A DNA stretch of 64,000 bases from Stutzerimonas frequens. Its GTDB lineage: Bacteria > Pseudomonadota > Gammaproteobacteria > Pseudomonadales > Pseudomonadaceae. The stretch covers positions 248,001 through 312,000 of the forward strand of contig NZ_JAMOHM010000002.1 in the NCBI RefSeq assembly GCF_024448335.1, in the 5' to 3' direction. Below the pieces are notes generated by a model. The model was not told the DNA's origin and did not search any database. It worked only from the letters and a program-made list of their open reading frames with translations. Position numbers and translations under genes: made by a program. This document shows, in pieces, positions 56,821-64,000 of the stretch. The stretch's first letter is position 1; every line of letters begins with the position of its first letter.

Positions 56821-58155
56821 ATGAACGCCTCGCCTCTGCGCGCTACCGAACCGTCCGAAGAGCGTTTGGTGAGCTTACTGCGCCAGCATGCCGAGCCGCT
56901 GCCCACCCTGGACGATCCACGCTTCGCCGATAGCTTCGAACGCTTCGCCGACGCTCGGGTGGTGCTGATCGGTGAAGCCAGCCACGGCACCTCCGAGTTC
57001 TACCGCGCCCGCGCCGCGATCACCCAGCGCCTGATCGAGCGCCATGGTTTTTCCATCGTCGCGGTCGAGGCGGATTGGCCCGATGCCGCGCGAATCGACT
57101 GCTATTGTCGTCAACGTGAATCGGTCGCCTGGACAGAGGATGCCTTCAAACGTTTCCCGACCTGGATGTGGCGCAACCGCGAAGTCGAGGCTTTTGTCCA
57201 CTGGCTGCGCGAGCACAATGCGGCGCTGGATGCGTCACGGCGCGTCGAGTTTCGCGGCCTGGATGTATACAGCCTCGGCAGCTCGATCCGCGAGGTACTG
57301 CGTTACCTCGACCATACCGACCCTGAAGCTGCGGCAGATGCACGCCAGCGCTATGGCTGCCTGAGCCCCTGGCAGGAAGACCCGGCCATCTATGGCCGCA
57401 ACGTCATGCTCGGTCAGCCAACCTGCGAAAACGCGGTGATCGAGCAGTTGCAGGCCTTGCTCGCCCAGCGCCTCGAGTACATCGGCCAGGATGGCGAACG
57501 GTTCTTCAATGCCGAACGCAACGCACGGGTGGTACTGGCCGCGGAGAGCTACTACCGGGCCATGTACCGCGGCTCGACGGAATCCTGGAACCTGCGCGAC
57601 CGGCATATGTTCGACACGCTGCGGGCCCTGCTCGACCATCGCGGGGCAAACGCGAAAGCGGTCATCTGGGCGCACAACTCGCATATTGGCAATGCAGCGG
57701 CGACGTCGATGGGCTGGGGTGGCGAGTTCAACATCGGCGAGCTTTGCCGCACCGCCTTCGGGCGCGATGCCGTGCTGATCGGCATGGCGACCGATCGCGG
57801 CGAGGTGGCCGCTGCGGACAACTGGGACGAGCCGATGCAGATCAAGCAGGTCATTCCGTCGCGGCCGGACAGCTGGGAGCAGCTCTTTCTGCGCGCCGGC
57901 GTGCCGGCCTCACTGACCGACTGGCGCGATGATCGCGGCGAATTGCGCGAGGCGCTCAGCCACCCGCGACTGGAGCGCGCGATCGGTGTCATCTACCGGC
58001 CGCTGACCGAGCGGCAGAGCCACTACTTCCGAGCCATTCTTGCCGAGCAGTTCGATGCGTTGATCTGGCTTGAACAGACGCAGGCGGTAATGCATATCGG
58101 CCCGCAAGACATCGACTCGAGCGTCGTACCGGATACCTACCCGTTCGGCGAATGA
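56821..58155 (+). CDS. Erythromycin esterase family protein
   Basis: 444-residue protein of the EreA/EreB-like family. The signature IGEASHGTSEFYRARAAITQRLIERHGFSIVAVEADWPDA (about residues 43-82), FPTWMWRNREVEAFVHWLREHN, and VIWAHNSHIGNAAATSMGWGGEFNIGELCR with its histidines are present. Most chromosomal members have no proven link to macrolide resistance, so the symbol is left blank and a general hydrolase role is inferred. AAGGAG before the ATG at 56821 sets the start over 56758. Confidence 0.88.
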   Translation: MNASPLRATEPSEERLVSLLRQHAEPLPTLDDPRFADSFERFADARVVLIGEASHGTSEFYRARAAITQRLIERHGFSIVAVEADWPDAARIDCYCRQRESVAWTEDAFKRFPTWMWRNREVEAFVHWLREHNAALDASRRVEFRGLDVYSLGSSIREVLRYLDHTDPEAAADARQRYGCLSPWQEDPAIYGRNVMLGQPTCENAVIEQLQALLAQRLEYIGQDGERFFNAERNARVVLAAESYYRAMYRGSTESWNLRDRHMFDTLRALLDHRGANAKAVIWAHNSHIGNAAATSMGWGGEFNIGELCRTAFGRDAVLIGMATDRGEVAAADNWDEPMQIKQVIPSRPDSWEQLFLRAGVPASLTDWRDDRGELREALSHPRLERAIGVIYRPLTERQSHYFRAILAEQFDALIWLEQTQAVMHIGPQDIDSSVVPDTYPFGE

Positions 58156-58160
58156 AGCAT

Positions 58161-58188
58161 GCGTCGCGGCGCTGGAGCGCTGCGACGC
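58161..58188. repeat. Long palindrome downstream of the esterase-like gene
   Basis: GCGTCGC-G-GCGCT and AGCGC-T-GCGACGC form a continuous 13-bp stem (one G-U pair) around a two-base loop, starting 6 bases past the stop. No T tract follows on either strand. It lies between two convergent genes and may act as a bidirectional barrier or RNA stabiliser. Confidence 0.55.
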
Positions 58189-58217
58189 GGTCACGCAAGA
58201 AGAGACAGTCGACCGGC

Positions 58218-58379
58218 TTACGCCACCGGCGCTGGCGGCGGCTGATCCGGCACGGTGGGTTCACCGGGCTCCGATGGCTGTGTCGGCACGCCCGGCTCCT
58301 CCGGGTCGCCCGGCACGCCGACGGCAAGCCAGTATTGGCTGTCTGGGTTGGGGATATAGCGAAGCGATTGAGCGAGCAT
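58218..58379 (-). CDS. Small proline-rich hypothetical protein
   Basis: 53-residue protein starting MLAQSLRYIPNPDSQYWLAVGVPGDPEEPGV, then a Pro/Glu-rich tail ending QPPPAPVA. GGAGG is placed about 7 bases before the ATG, which is a strong reason to call it. Not recognised; likely disordered. Could be a spurious frame in GC-rich DNA, but the ribosome site argues against that. Confidence 0.5.
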   Translation of the reverse strand: MLAQSLRYIPNPDSQYWLAVGVPGDPEEPGVPTQPSEPGEPTVPDQPPPAPVA

Positions 58380-58484
58380 GATGTCCTCCACTGCGTGCAC
58401 CCGCAACGGCGGGCAGGTCTGTAGTAGAGGTCGGGGCAGGCGCTTTCTATCCGACCTTCCGTCGGGCGACACTGCCCCTGTGGA

Positions 58485-59024
58485 TCACCACATCAGGTCG
58501 TCCGGGACCTGATAGGCGGCGTACGGATCGTCGGCATCCGGCTCTTCGGTGCGGGTGTTGAGCTGCACCACGCGCTGCGGGTCGCGCTCCTGGATCTTCA
58601 GCGCCGCCTCGCGCGGAATGACCTCGTAGCCGCCGCCGTGGCGCACGATGGCCAGCGAGCCGCTGGCCAGCTTGTCACGCATTAGCTTGTTGACCGACAG
58701 GCGCTTGACCTTCTTGTCGTCGACGAAGTTGTAGTAATCCTCGGTGGTCAGCTTCGGCAGGCGGCTGGTCTCGATCAACTGCTTGATCTGCGCTGCACGG
58801 GCCTTCTGCTCGGCCTTCTGCTGCTGCTGGCGGTTGAGCTCCTGATCGCGGGCGAGCTTCTCGGCCTGGGCCTTCAGCGCCGCTTCGCGCTGCGAATCGT
58901 CCTTCTCGACCTGGCCCTTTTTCTCCAGGCGCTGCTGCTTCTGCTTCTGCTTGACGGCCTGCTTGGCCTGCTTTTCGTTGACCAGCCCGGCTTTGAGCAG
59001 CTGATCACGGAGGGAAAGACTCAT
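58485..59024 (-). CDS. DUF2058 domain-containing protein (YaiL-like)
   Basis: 179-residue basic cytoplasmic protein. The N-terminus MSLSLRDQLLKAGLVNEKQAKQAVKQKQKQQRLEKKGQ and a Lys/Gln/Glu-rich coiled-coil region (residues 20-95) precede a conserved C-terminal part, YNFVDDKKVKRLSVNKLMRDKLASGSLAIVRHGGGYEVIPREAA. The family is found throughout gammaproteobacteria as a nucleoprotein/polynucleotide-associated enzyme-like protein of uncertain role. Confidence 0.88.
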   Translation of the reverse strand: MSLSLRDQLLKAGLVNEKQAKQAVKQKQKQQRLEKKGQVEKDDSQREAALKAQAEKLARDQELNRQQQQKAEQKARAAQIKQLIETSRLPKLTTEDYYNFVDDKKVKRLSVNKLMRDKLASGSLAIVRHGGGYEVIPREAALKIQERDPQRVVQLNTRTEEPDADDPYAAYQVPDDLMW

Positions 59025-59062
59025 GTTTCGGCTCGTCTCGTCGTGAATTCAAGTGGGACGCA

Positions 59063-59085
59063 GGTGGACGCGTCAGCCGTCCACC
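59063..59085 (+). repeat. Dispersed palindrome GGTGGACG...CGTCCACC
   Basis: Perfect 8-bp inverted repeat with a 7-base loop, the first of four GGTGGA-type palindromes around mazG. Confidence 0.6.
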
Positions 59086-59099
59086 GAGCGGCATTGTGG

Positions 59100-59121
59100 T
59101 GGATGTGAAAATCCACATCCA
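59100..59121 (+). repeat. Dispersed palindrome TGGATGTG...CACATCCA
   Basis: Perfect 8-bp inverted repeat with a 6-base loop, 15 bases past the previous one and just before the mazG stop codon. On the minus strand it could also act as a weak stem after mazG, but no T tract follows. Confidence 0.6.
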
Positions 59122-59136
59122 GCCTGGAAAGTGCGG

Positions 59137-59967
59137 TTAGCCGCAGGACGGCGATCGTTCGGCCTTCTTCGCTTCACCCCAGAGCCCATCGAGCTCTTCG
59201 AGATCGCAGCTCTCGATGGGCCGTCCCGCTTCGCGCAAGGCCTGTTCGATGAAGCGGAAGCGCCGCTCGAACTTGCCGTTGGCCGCGCGCAGGGCGTTCT
59301 CCGGATCGACCTTGAGATGGCGGGCCAGGTTGACCACCACGAACAGCAAATCGCCCAGCTCCTCGGCGATGGCCTGCGGGTCGTTCTCGCTCATCGCCTC
59401 CAGCACCTCGCCGAGCTCCTCGCGCACCTTGTCCACCACCGGCAGTGCCTCGGGCCAGTCGAAACCAACCTGGGCGGCACGCTTCTGCAGCTTGGCGGCC
59501 CGGCTGAGCGCCGGCAGCGCGCTCGGGACATCGTCAAGCAACGACAGCTGTTCAGGAGCGGCAGCTTTCTCGGCACGCTCCTCGGCCTTGATCTCCTCCC
59601 AGCGCTGCTTGATCGCCGCCTCATCGAGCCGCGGCAGCTCCGGCGAGCCATACAGGTCACCATCGGGGAAGACGTGCGGATGACGGCGCACCAGCTTGCG
59701 GGTGATGCCATCGACCACCGTGGCGAAGTCGAAGCGCCCCTCCTCCCGTGCCAATTGGCTGTAGTAGACGACCTGGAACAGCAGATCACCCAACTCGCCT
59801 GGCAGATGGTCGAAGTCACCACTCTCGATGGCATCGGCGACCTCGTAAGCCTCTTCCAGCGTGTGCGGGACGATGCTCGCGTAGTTCTGCTGCAGATCCC
59901 AGGGGCAGCCATGCTGCGGATCGCGCAGCCGGGCCATCAGGTGCAGCAGATCGGGGAGTTGGTACAT
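59137..59967 (-). CDS. mazG: Nucleoside triphosphate pyrophosphohydrolase MazG
   Basis: 276-residue tandem MazG protein that hydrolyses nucleoside triphosphates and can affect ppGpp-dependent survival. The first domain carries HTLEEAYEVADAIESGDFDHLPGELGDLLFQVVYYS, and the second EELGEVLEAM..EELGDLLFVVVNLAR; both contain the EExxE/ExxD metal-binding pattern. Start at MYQLPDLLHLM with GAGGAA upstream. It lies downstream of relA in the same direction, separated by repeat-bearing DNA of about 160 bases. Confidence 0.94.
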   Translation of the reverse strand: MYQLPDLLHLMARLRDPQHGCPWDLQQNYASIVPHTLEEAYEVADAIESGDFDHLPGELGDLLFQVVYYSQLAREEGRFDFATVVDGITRKLVRRHPHVFPDGDLYGSPELPRLDEAAIKQRWEEIKAEERAEKAAAPEQLSLLDDVPSALPALSRAAKLQKRAAQVGFDWPEALPVVDKVREELGEVLEAMSENDPQAIAEELGDLLFVVVNLARHLKVDPENALRAANGKFERRFRFIEQALREAGRPIESCDLEELDGLWGEAKKAERSPSCG

Positions 59968-60003
59968 GGGATTCCTCAAGCCGGGCTATCGCAGCGGCGT
60001 TCC

Positions 60004-60029
60004 GGTGGATGTAAAAAGCGACATCCACC
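60004..60029 (+). repeat. Dispersed palindrome GGTGGATGT...ACATCCACC
   Basis: Perfect 9-bp inverted repeat with an 8-base loop, followed by CTACG. It matches the element before the mazG stop in core sequence. Confidence 0.65.
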
Positions 60030-60049
60030 CTACGGATGTCAGGCCGATT

Positions 60050-60090
60050 GTAGGGTGGATCGGGGCGCGTAGCTGACGCTTCATCCATAC
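60050..60090 (+). repeat. Imperfect GTAGGGTGGAT...ATCCATAC element
   Basis: GTAGGGTGGAT at 60050-60060 pairs imperfectly with ATCCATAC at 60083-60090. This is the same GTAG-GGTGGAT repeat family. Together with the element at 60004 it fills most of the relA-mazG gap. Confidence 0.45.
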
Positions 60091-60126
60091 GCCACGGCGC
60101 GGTAGGCGCCGCCGCTGTGCTGCGCC

Positions 60127-62370
60127 TTACGTCGCTCTTTGGCGCTTGGCCTCGATGATGTTCGGCAGCTGCGAAATGCGGCTGAGCAGGCGACCCAGGG
60201 CGTTCAGCCCCGGAATCTCGATGGTCAGCGTCATCTGCGCGGTGCTGTCTTCCTTGTTCGAACGGGTGTTCATCGACAGCACGTTGATGCGCTCGTTGAG
60301 CAGCATCTGCGAGATGTCGCGCAACAGCCCGGCGCGGTCGTAGGCGCGGATCATGATCTCTACCGGATAGGTCTTCTCCGGCACCGGCCCCCAGCTGACC
60401 TGGATGATCCGTTCCGGCTCACGCCCGGCCAGCTGCAGCACCGATGGGCAGTCCTGGCGATGGATGCTGACGCCGCGACCCTGGGTGATGTAACCGACAA
60501 TCGGGTCGCCCGGCAGCGGCTGGCAGCAGCCGGCCATCTGCGTCAGCAGGTTGCCGACGCCCTGGATCTGCACATCGCCGCGCTTGCCTGGCTTGTGCGG
60601 TGCGGAACGCCGCGGGATCAGTTCCAGCTGGTCGTAACCGCGCTCCGGCTCGACCAGTTGCTGCGCCATGTTGATCAGATGCGCCAGGCGCAGGTCGCCG
60701 GCGCCCAGCGCGGCGAACATGTCTTCGGCGTTCTTCAGGTTGGCCTTCTCGGCCAGCTTGTCGAAATCCACCGGGGGCAGATCCAGCCGTCCCAGTTCAC
60801 GCTCCAGCAGCGCCTTGCCGGCCGCGACGTTCTGGTCGCGTGCCTGGAGCTTGAACCAGTGAACGATCTTCGCCCGCGAGCGCGAGGTGGTAATGTAGCC
60901 CAGGTTGGGGTTCAGCCAGTCGCGGCTCGGCGAGCCGTGCTTGCTGGTGATGATTTCCACCTGCTCGCCGGTCTGCAGACTGTAGTTGAGCGGCACGATG
61001 CGCCCGTTGACCTTCGCCCCGCGGCAGTTGTGGCCGATCTCGGTGTGCACGCGGTAGGCGAAGTCCAGTGGCGTGGCGCCCTTGGGCAGGTCGATGGCAT
61101 GGCCATCCGGGGTGAATACATAGACGCGGTCGGGCTCGATGTCGACGCGCAGCTGGTCGGCCAGCCCGCCGATGTCGCCCAGTTCTTCGTGCCATTCGAG
61201 CACCTGACGCAGCCAGGCGATCTTCTCCTCGTAGTGGTCCGAACCGGAATTGACGTCGGTGCCCTTGTAGCGCCAGTGCGCGCAAACCCCCAGCTCGGCC
61301 TCCTCGTGCATGGCGTGGGTGCGAATCTGCACCTCCAGCACCTTGCCCTCGGGGCCGATCACCGCGGTATGCAGCGAGCGGTAGCCGTTCTCCTTCGGGT
61401 TGGCGATGTAGTCGTCGAACTCCTTCGGAATGTGTCGCCACAGGGTGTGCACGATACCCAGCGCGGTGTAGCAGTCGCGCACTTCCGGAACCAGCACGCG
61501 AACGGCGCGAACGTCGTAAATCTGGCTGAACTGCAGGCCCTTCTTCTGCATTTTTCGCCAGATGGAATAGATGTGCTTGGCGCGCCCGTCGATCTCCGGC
61601 TGGATGCCGGCCGCGGTCAGTTCATCCTTGAGCTGCTGGACGACATTGGTGATGTACTGCTCGCGATCGAGCCGACGCTCGTGCAGCAGCTGGGCGATCT
61701 GCTTGTACTGCTCGGGCTCGAGGTAGCGGAAGGACAGGTCCTCCAGCTCCCACTTGATGTGGCCGATGCCCAGGCGATGGGCCAGCGGCGCGTAGATGTC
61801 GAAGACTTCCCGGGCGACGCGCTGGCGTTTCTCGTCGTCAGCCAGCTTGACCGCGCGGATGGCGCAGGTGCGTTCGGCCAGCTTGATCAGCGCGACTCGA
61901 ACGTCGTCGACCATGGCCACCAGCATCTTGCGCAGGTTCTCCACCTGCGCCTGGGAGCCCAGCACCAGCGATTCGCGGGGATTGAGACTGGCGCTGATCG
62001 CTGCCATGCGCAGCACGCCTTCGATGAGCTTGGCCACCACCGGGCCGAAGCGCTGATGCACGTCGGCCAGCTTGATCTTGCCTTCGCGCACGCCACGGTA
62101 GATCACCGCGGCCACCAGGCTGTCCTGGTCGAGCTTCAGATCGGCGAGAATCTCGGCGATCTCGAGGCCGATCTGGTAACTGGAGGTCCCCTCGCTCCAG
62201 AGATTCTGCGCCGCGTTGGCCTGTTGTTCCGCCTCGCGAGCGAACTCGCAGGCTTCCTTCAGGGCCGCGCGGTCGAGTGCCGGGTCCATGCCCAGCACAT
62301 GATCGAGCCAGCCATCCAGGTTGATACTACCGTCCGTATTGATCGGCTGAAGCGCTCTGACCTGTACCAT
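60127..62370 (-). CDS. relA: GTP pyrophosphokinase RelA
   Basis: 747-residue ribosome-associated (p)ppGpp synthetase of the stringent response. The N-terminal hydrolase-like domain lacks the HD catalytic pair (VAAVIYRGVREGK in place of the SpoT HDVIED), so it should be synthetase-only. The synthetase motif FDDYIANPKENGYRSLHTAVIGPEGK, a TGS domain (RVYVFTPDGHAIDLPKGATPLDFAYRVHTEIGH) and a C-terminal ACT domain follow. Start at 62370 with GGAAGG upstream. Confidence 0.96.
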   Translation of the reverse strand: MVQVRALQPINTDGSINLDGWLDHVLGMDPALDRAALKEACEFAREAEQQANAAQNLWSEGTSSYQIGLEIAEILADLKLDQDSLVAAVIYRGVREGKIKLADVHQRFGPVVAKLIEGVLRMAAISASLNPRESLVLGSQAQVENLRKMLVAMVDDVRVALIKLAERTCAIRAVKLADDEKRQRVAREVFDIYAPLAHRLGIGHIKWELEDLSFRYLEPEQYKQIAQLLHERRLDREQYITNVVQQLKDELTAAGIQPEIDGRAKHIYSIWRKMQKKGLQFSQIYDVRAVRVLVPEVRDCYTALGIVHTLWRHIPKEFDDYIANPKENGYRSLHTAVIGPEGKVLEVQIRTHAMHEEAELGVCAHWRYKGTDVNSGSDHYEEKIAWLRQVLEWHEELGDIGGLADQLRVDIEPDRVYVFTPDGHAIDLPKGATPLDFAYRVHTEIGHNCRGAKVNGRIVPLNYSLQTGEQVEIITSKHGSPSRDWLNPNLGYITTSRSRAKIVHWFKLQARDQNVAAGKALLERELGRLDLPPVDFDKLAEKANLKNAEDMFAALGAGDLRLAHLINMAQQLVEPERGYDQLELIPRRSAPHKPGKRGDVQIQGVGNLLTQMAGCCQPLPGDPIVGYITQGRGVSIHRQDCPSVLQLAGREPERIIQVSWGPVPEKTYPVEIMIRAYDRAGLLRDISQMLLNERINVLSMNTRSNKEDSTAQMTLTIEIPGLNALGRLLSRISQLPNIIEAKRQRAT

Positions 62371-62466
62371 CTAAACCTTCCCTTTTGCGCACCTACTGCG
62401 CCATGAACGCCGGCATTCTGCGTGCCGGTCGATTGAACCACAGGCCTGTTGCCTGCCAAGAATGCA

Positions 62467-63831
62467 TCACCGCGGTGCGTCGGGCCCCTCGAACAGTACC
62501 ATGGCCTCGACGTGGGCCGTCTGCGGGAACATGTCCAGCACACCTGCACGCTTGAGTCGGTAGCCCTGGCTGGCCAGCTCACGTGCGTCGCGCGCCAGGG
62601 TGGCAGGATTGCATGAAACATAGACCACCCGCTGCGCCCTCAGCATCGACATTTGTCGAACGATTTCCAGCGCGCCATCGCGCGGTGGATCGAGCAGCAC
62701 CGCAGCGAAACCGCCGTCCGCCCAGGGGGCATCGGCAAGCGGCTTCGACAAGTCGGCACGATAAAAGTGCGCCGTCTCGATGCCGTTGTACCGGGCGTTT
62801 TCCCGCGCACGCGCCACCATCGCCTCGACACCTTCGACGCCCACCACCCGAGCGCCGATGCGCGCCAGCGGCAGGCTGAAGTTGCCCAGCCCACAGAACA
62901 GATCCAGCACTGCGTCGTCCTTGCCAGCGCCCAGCCATTCCAGCGCCTGAGCCACCATCGCATCGTTGACCGACGCGTTGACCTGGACGAAATCCCCCGG
63001 CCGCCAGGCCAGTTCCAGATCCCAGGCATCCAGCCGGTAACCCAGCTTCGCCGCGGGATCATCCGGCTCCGGCTCACCTTCGCCCTGCCACCAGAGCTGC
63101 GCTGCATTGGCACTAGCGAAGCTGCGCAGACGTGCCACGTCTGCTTCGGGCAGGTCGGCGGTGTGACGAATCAGCACCGCCTCGGCCGTACCACTGAAGA
63201 GTTCGACATGACCGATCGCCTGCGGCTTGCCCAGATCACGTAGCGCTGCCAGCAATGCCGGCAGCAGCGACTGCAAGGGCTGTACCAGAACCGGACATTC
63301 ACGGATGGAGATGACGTCCTGGCTGGCGCTGGCGCGGAAACCGATATCGAGGTGCTTGCTCTTGACGTTCCAGCGCACCGCCAGCCGCGCCCGGCGGCGA
63401 TACCCGAAGGCTGGGCCCACCAGCGGCTCGGCCCATGCCTCCGGCTCCAAGTCGGCCACCCGCGCGAGCTGCTCGGCAAGCGTGCGCTGCTTCAGCGCAA
63501 GCTGATCGGTAAAGGGCGAATGCTGCAGGTTGCAACCGCCACACAGACGGGCATGTGGACAGGGCTCGACCTGACGCTGCGCACTGGCCTGAAGCACACG
63601 CTCGCAGCGCGCCTCGACGATCTGACTGCGCGCAGCCAGCACGCGCGCCTCGACCTCTTCGCCGGGCAACGCGCCCTCGACGAACCAGGTGCGTCCCTCG
63701 ATGAAGGCGATACCGCGTCCGTCATTGGCCAGCCGCTCGATACTCAGCCGTTGCTTCTTACCGACCGGTACCTGAGGCCTGCGCTCGCCGCCACTGGGTT
63801 GAAAGCGCAGAGCGCCGCTACGTTTGGCCAT
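62467..63831 (-). CDS. rlmD: 23S rRNA (uracil-1939-C5)-methyltransferase RlmD
   Basis: 454-residue SAM-dependent methyltransferase. A TRAM domain ([35 protein letters not shown]) comes first, then Fe-S cysteines in [15 protein letters not shown], then the Rossmann SAM site [16 protein letters not shown] and the catalytic cysteine in [14 protein letters not shown]. Gene order cysM-rlmD-relA-mazG is as in P. aeruginosa. Confidence 0.95.
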   Translation of the reverse strand: MAKRSGALRFQPSGGERRPQVPVGKKQRLSIERLANDGRGIAFIEGRTWFVEGALPGEEVEARVLAARSQIVEARCERVLQASAQRQVEPCPHARLCGGCNLQHSPFTDQLALKQRTLAEQLARVADLEPEAWAEPLVGPAFGYRRRARLAVRWNVKSKHLDIGFRASASQDVISIRECPVLVQPLQSLLPALLAALRDLGKPQAIGHVELFSGTAEAVLIRHTADLPEADVARLRSFASANAAQLWWQGEGEPEPDDPAAKLGYRLDAWDLELAWRPGDFVQVNASVNDAMVAQALEWLGAGKDDAVLDLFCGLGNFSLPLARIGARVVGVEGVEAMVARARENARYNGIETAHFYRADLSKPLADAPWADGGFAAVLLDPPRDGALEIVRQMSMLRAQRVVYVSCNPATLARDARELASQGYRLKRAGVLDMFPQTAHVEAMVLFEGPDAPR

Positions 63832-63873
63832 CAGTTGGAACCTGCACTACGGGAAGGCCGGCCGGCCAGCCGA

Positions 63874-64000
63874 TCAATTCGGTGCGTCATATACGCCGGT
63901 CGACAGATAGCGGTCGCCGCGGTCACAGACGATCGCCACGATCACCGCGTTCTCCAGTTCCTGCGAAAGCCTCAGCGCTGCCGCTACGGAACCGCCGGAG
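63874..64000 (-). CDS. cysM: Cysteine synthase B (CysM), C-terminal end
   Basis: Frame open to the right edge, stop TGA at 63874. The 41 visible codons read SGGSVAAALRLSQELENAVIVAIVCDRGDRYLSTGVYDAPN, the typical CysM C-terminus with the CDRGDRYLSTG motif. PLP-dependent synthesis of cysteine from O-acetylserine and thiosulfate or sulfide. Most of the gene lies outside the window. Confidence 0.85.
   Translation of the reverse strand, partial: SGGSVAAALRLSQELENAVIVAIVCDRGDRYLSTGVYDAPN

Noticed and set aside
56821..58155. Macrolide resistance gene
   Set aside because: The protein belongs to the erythromycin esterase superfamily, but chromosomal members of this type have no shown link to resistance and there is no mobile element nearby.
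60139..62406. A 755-codon open frame opposite relA
   Set aside because: It is the antisense mirror of relA, with no ribosome site and low-complexity His/Leu/Val/Gln composition. Long antisense frames are expected in GC-rich coding DNA with strong third-position bias.

Overview
This 64 kb window is ordinary, GC-rich chromosomal DNA from a gammaproteobacterium of the family Pseudomonadaceae. Gene content and order suggest the Pseudomonas stutzeri (Stutzerimonas) neighbourhood of the family, but the species is an inference. I see no rRNA, tRNA, CRISPR array, insertion sequence or prophage. Nearly every stretch is a conserved housekeeping gene, mostly packed into minus-strand operons joined by 4-8 bp overlaps.

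Layout. Positions 1-1000 hold the 3' part of a class V aminotransferase, followed by a hairpin-plus-terminator unit that looks like a small RNA. Then comes an aromatic amino acid permease (aroP). Positions 2.5-12.7 kb form a minus-strand block read as yceD-rpmF-plsX-fabD-fabG-acpP-fabF-pabC-mltG-tmk-holB-pilZ-tatD. It links phospholipid and fatty acid synthesis, folate, cell wall, DNA replication and type IV pili. A consensus sigma70 promoter sits almost on the yceD start codon, and a hairpin separates acpP from fabF. Positions 12.7-16 kb carry maf, sppA, a HAD phosphatase and rluC. RNase E (rne) follows, with a leader of about 500 nt and an arginine/glutamate-rich scaffold tail.

Positions 19.8-26.7 kb read leftwards as comEC-exbB-exbD-lpxK-Trm112-kdsB-LMW phosphatase-murB (envelope and LPS precursors, DNA uptake). 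Next are a DUF2062 gene, lolCDE (lipoprotein export), a three-gene plus-strand operon (PilZ-domain protein, small exported protein, glycerophosphodiester phosphodiesterase) and sthA. Positions 34-41.1 kb are a complete Na+-translocating NADH:quinone reductase operon, nqrABCDEF, with its maturation genes apbE and nqrM. Its leader contains three inverted repeats, two of them overlapping. A long-form GAPDH and mfd follow.

From about 46.5 kb the gene set is more accessory: csiV, a SNF2 helicase that appears to have lost its N-terminal domain, a hypothetical protein, and a four-gene DNA repair cassette (MBL exonuclease, ATP-dependent ligase, Lhr-type helicase, metallophosphoesterase). Some small genes and an erythromycin-esterase-like protein come next. 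The window closes with DUF2058, mazG, relA, rlmD and the 3' end of cysM. Palindromic dispersed repeats occur only in this last third.

The repair cassette is the most coherent multi-gene system, but related clusters are already known. The less described observations are the candidate small RNA at 881-990, the nqr leader, the near-leaderless yceD promoter, a 20-codon minigene that bridges exonuclease and ligase by two ATGA overlaps, and a repeat-derived N-terminus on the helicase.
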